Shown here: one piece after another, positions 6,516 to 7,244 of the stretch | How positions within the stretch are numbered: position 1 is the first letter of the stretch | Layout: each line of letters begins with the position of its first letter | Origin: DATJJW01 sp035491935 | GTDB taxonomy: Bacteria; Pseudomonadota; Alphaproteobacteria; ATCC43930; CGMCC-115725 | Reading direction: 5' to 3' | Assembly: GCA_035491935.1 (NCBI GenBank) | Contig: DATJJW010000141.1 | Span: 1 to 7,244 of the forward strand | Length of the DNA: 7,244 nucleotides | Made by a program: the position numbers and the translations under genes | Notes under the pieces: generated by a model | The model's database searches: none | What the model was told of the DNA's origin: nothing | Seen by the model: only the letters and a program-made list of their open reading frames with translations

Positions 6516-6634
6516 AGCCTGATCCGCCTGGGAGGTCCGACCCAGGCAGTGATCCGGTCTTCTATGATGATGAAGAGTCCGAATTGCCCGGGACGGTCCG
6601 ACCCGGGCGGTGGATCGGCCTCTTGGCCCCCTTG
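6515..6634. repeat. Diverged ~60-bp tandem repeat with two hairpins sharing a loop
   Basis: Copy A starts at 6515 (GAGCCTGATCC) and copy B at 6575 (GAGTCCGAATT), both continuing into a 7-bp stem-loop and then a GATC-containing tail; similarity extends about 45 bases in each. Copy A hairpin: GCCTGGG (6526-6532), loop AGGTCCGA, CCCAGGC (6541-6547). Copy B hairpin: GCCCGGG (6586-6592), loop ACGGTCCGA, CCCGGGC (6602-6608). The single difference in the stem is a paired T-A to C-G replacement (6529/6544 versus 6589/6605), so pairing is retained. A weaker stem TCTTC/GAAGA (6558-6562, 6572-6576) lies between them. No T-run follows, so this does not look like a standard terminator. Confidence 0.8.
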
Positions 6635-6684
6635 TGCCCCTTGGCATCCTTGCCAGGGCAGCGGGATTCGTAGCGACGGAATTC

Positions 6685-7116
6685 GTGGCGATCGATCCGA
6701 GGATATATGATGGGCTGGCCGAGTTCCGCGGAGCGCTGAGGCGTTTCCTCGCGATCATCGAGGCGGCCACCCTCGAAACCGATATCACGCCGCAACAGTA
6801 CCAGGCGCTGCTGGCCTTGAAGGCATATGAACCGGCTGGCCTGAGCATCGGGGAATTGGCCAAGCAGCTGGTGCTGCAACACAATGGCACGGTGCAGCTC
6901 GTCAATCGGCTGGCACAGACGGAGCTGATCGAACGGCGTCCCTCCCAGACCGACGGCCGCAGCGTCATCGTGGCGCTTACCCGCAAGGGCGAGGCATTGC
7001 TCGATCAATTGACCGGCGATCATCTTCAGGAATTGCTGGATCACGCCCAGTTGCTGGCGGAATCCTTGCGGCGGCTCCGGCAATTGGAGCGGCCGAGAAA
7101 GGTCCGGCTGGACTGA
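6685..7116 (+). CDS. MarR-family winged-helix transcriptional regulator
   Basis: From the GTG at 6685 the protein has 143 residues, the typical MarR length, starting MAIDPRIYDGLAEFRGALRR. It has an N-terminal dimerisation helix, then ITPQQYQALLALKAY (34-48), the helix-turn-helix LSIGELAKQLVLQHNGTVQLVNRL (53-76) and the wing with the family's D-R pair in RRPSQTDGRSVIVALTRKG (84-102), followed by C-terminal dimer helices. Such proteins are dimeric repressors or activators relieved by small ligands. A longer version from GTG 6610 (168 residues) is open, but its extra 25 residues are Pro/Leu/Ala-rich without family similarity and it would start 2 bases after a hairpin; both starts have poor ribosome sites. 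Candidate targets are its own gene, the transporters upstream or whatever follows downstream. The ligand is not deducible. Confidence 0.9.
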   Translation: MAIDPRIYDGLAEFRGALRRFLAIIEAATLETDITPQQYQALLALKAYEPAGLSIGELAKQLVLQHNGTVQLVNRLAQTELIERRPSQTDGRSVIVALTRKGEALLDQLTGDHLQELLDHAQLLAESLRRLRQLERPRKVRLD

Positions 7117-7134
7117 CGTCTCAAATCCAGCCGG
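7104..7134. terminator. Inverted repeat overlapping the marR stop codon
   Basis: CCGGCTGGA (7104-7112) and TCCAGCCGG (7126-7134) are perfect 9-base arms around a 13-base loop that contains the marR TGA stop (7114-7116). GG/CC can extend the stem past one bulged T. The position suits a transcript-end or mRNA-stabilising hairpin, but C-rich sequence rather than a T-run follows, so intrinsic termination is uncertain. Confidence 0.45.
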
Positions 7135-7141
7135 CCCCCGT

Positions 7142-7194
7142 GCAACCCTGCTTCAAAGAACCGAGGAGAAGAATGGCTTATGAAGCGGGGCTGC
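7142..7194 (+). promoter_or_regulatory. Stem-loop displaying a ribosome site and ATG in its loop
   Basis: Bases 7142-7155 pair with 7181-7194: 12 Watson-Crick pairs, one G-T wobble (7149/7187) and one A-C mismatch (7145/7191). The 25-base loop (7156-7180) contains GAGGAG (7163-7168) and ATG (7173-7175). The arrangement could tune translation of a following gene. It abuts the next hairpin with no spacer base. Confidence 0.45.
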
Positions 7195-7244
7195 CAGGCC
7201 CCCGCACGGGTCCGAATCGTGCGGGAGCCTGTAACCAGTATATT
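7173..7244 (+). CDS. Possible start of a further gene, open at the right edge
   Basis: An ATG at 7173 follows a good purine-rich ribosome site (GAGGAG, 7163-7168) at short spacing and stays open for 24 codons to the window end: it begins MAYEAGLPGPRTGPNRAGAC. I do not recognise it. An overlapping ATG at 7180 in another frame (MKRGCQAPARVRIVREP) is also open to the end, and minus-strand frames are open over parts of this stretch, so the coding frame, or whether there is one, is undecided. Codons 8-20 coincide with a perfect long hairpin, which is unusual for coding sequence and argues for caution. Confidence 0.25.
   Translation, partial: MAYEAGLPGPRTGPNRAGACNQYI
7195..7231. repeat. Long hairpin with the GGTCCGA loop core
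   Basis: Outer arms CAGGC (7195-7199) and GCCTG (7227-7231), one C-A mismatch (7200/7226), then inner arms CCCGCACG (7201-7208) and CGTGCGGG (7218-7225) closing the loop GGTCCGAAT (7209-7217). This makes 13 pairs around a 9-base loop. The arm sequences are unrelated to the two hairpins upstream of marR, but the loop core GGTCCGA is identical. No T-run follows within the visible 13 bases. Confidence 0.7.

Noticed and set aside
6515..6634. Simple intrinsic terminators for the TauE/SafE permease
   Set aside because: Neither hairpin is followed by a T-run, and the tandem duplication with a shared loop is not explained by termination.
7195..7231. tRNA-like T arm (G-TCCGAAT-C)
   Set aside because: The loop resembles a T-loop, but no matching 5' acceptor strand, anticodon arm or D arm is found at the right distances upstream.
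7219..7244. GTGCG reminiscent of a group II intron 5' end just after a hairpin
   Set aside because: Only 26 bases remain, the motif is five bases long and it is part of the hairpin arm; nothing else of an intron is visible.

Overview
The window reads as chromosomal DNA of a GC-rich alphaproteobacterium. The gene order yebC-ruvC-ruvA-ruvB-ybgC-tolQ is the arrangement commonly seen in that class, and the protein sequences fit a Rhodospirillales-like lineage. The finer placement is inference. The window has two halves that meet at a divergent intergenic region (4307-4548).

Left half, minus strand (1-4306): one tightly packed transcription unit, read right to left as yebC (translation/regulation factor), ruvC, ruvA, ruvB (Holliday-junction resolvasome), ybgC (hotdog acyl-CoA thioesterase) and the 5' part of tolQ (cell-envelope Tol-Pal motor), which leaves the window at base 1. 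Junctions run from a 4-base overlap to a 5-base gap, except for 95 bases before tolQ. Resolvase, branch-migration motor and DNA-binding tetramer are therefore made in close coupling, and the run leads directly into the Tol-Pal genes. Two proteins carry unusual repeat-encoded C-terminal tails: RuvC (five copies of a 15-bp unit, Lys/Ser/Gly-rich) and YbgC (9-bp units, Pro-rich).

Right half, plus strand (4549-7244): an SBF-like (YfeH-type) membrane transporter, a TauE/SafE-family anion permease and a MarR-family regulator. The substrates cannot be read from sequence. Both spacers between these genes and the sequence after marR are non-coding or uncertain, and those around marR are full of inverted repeats.

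The most unusual signal lies around marR. Directly after the permease stop there is a diverged tandem repeat of about 60 bp. Each copy holds a 7-bp hairpin, and one base pair has changed in compensating fashion (T-A to C-G) between copies while the loop keeps GGTCCGA. A third, longer hairpin with different arms but the same GGTCCGA loop core lies downstream of marR. Between marR and that hairpin, another stem-loop displays a purine-rich ribosome-binding site and an ATG in its loop, possibly the start of a further gene leaving the right edge. No known complete mobile element, CRISPR array, tRNA or rRNA is visible.
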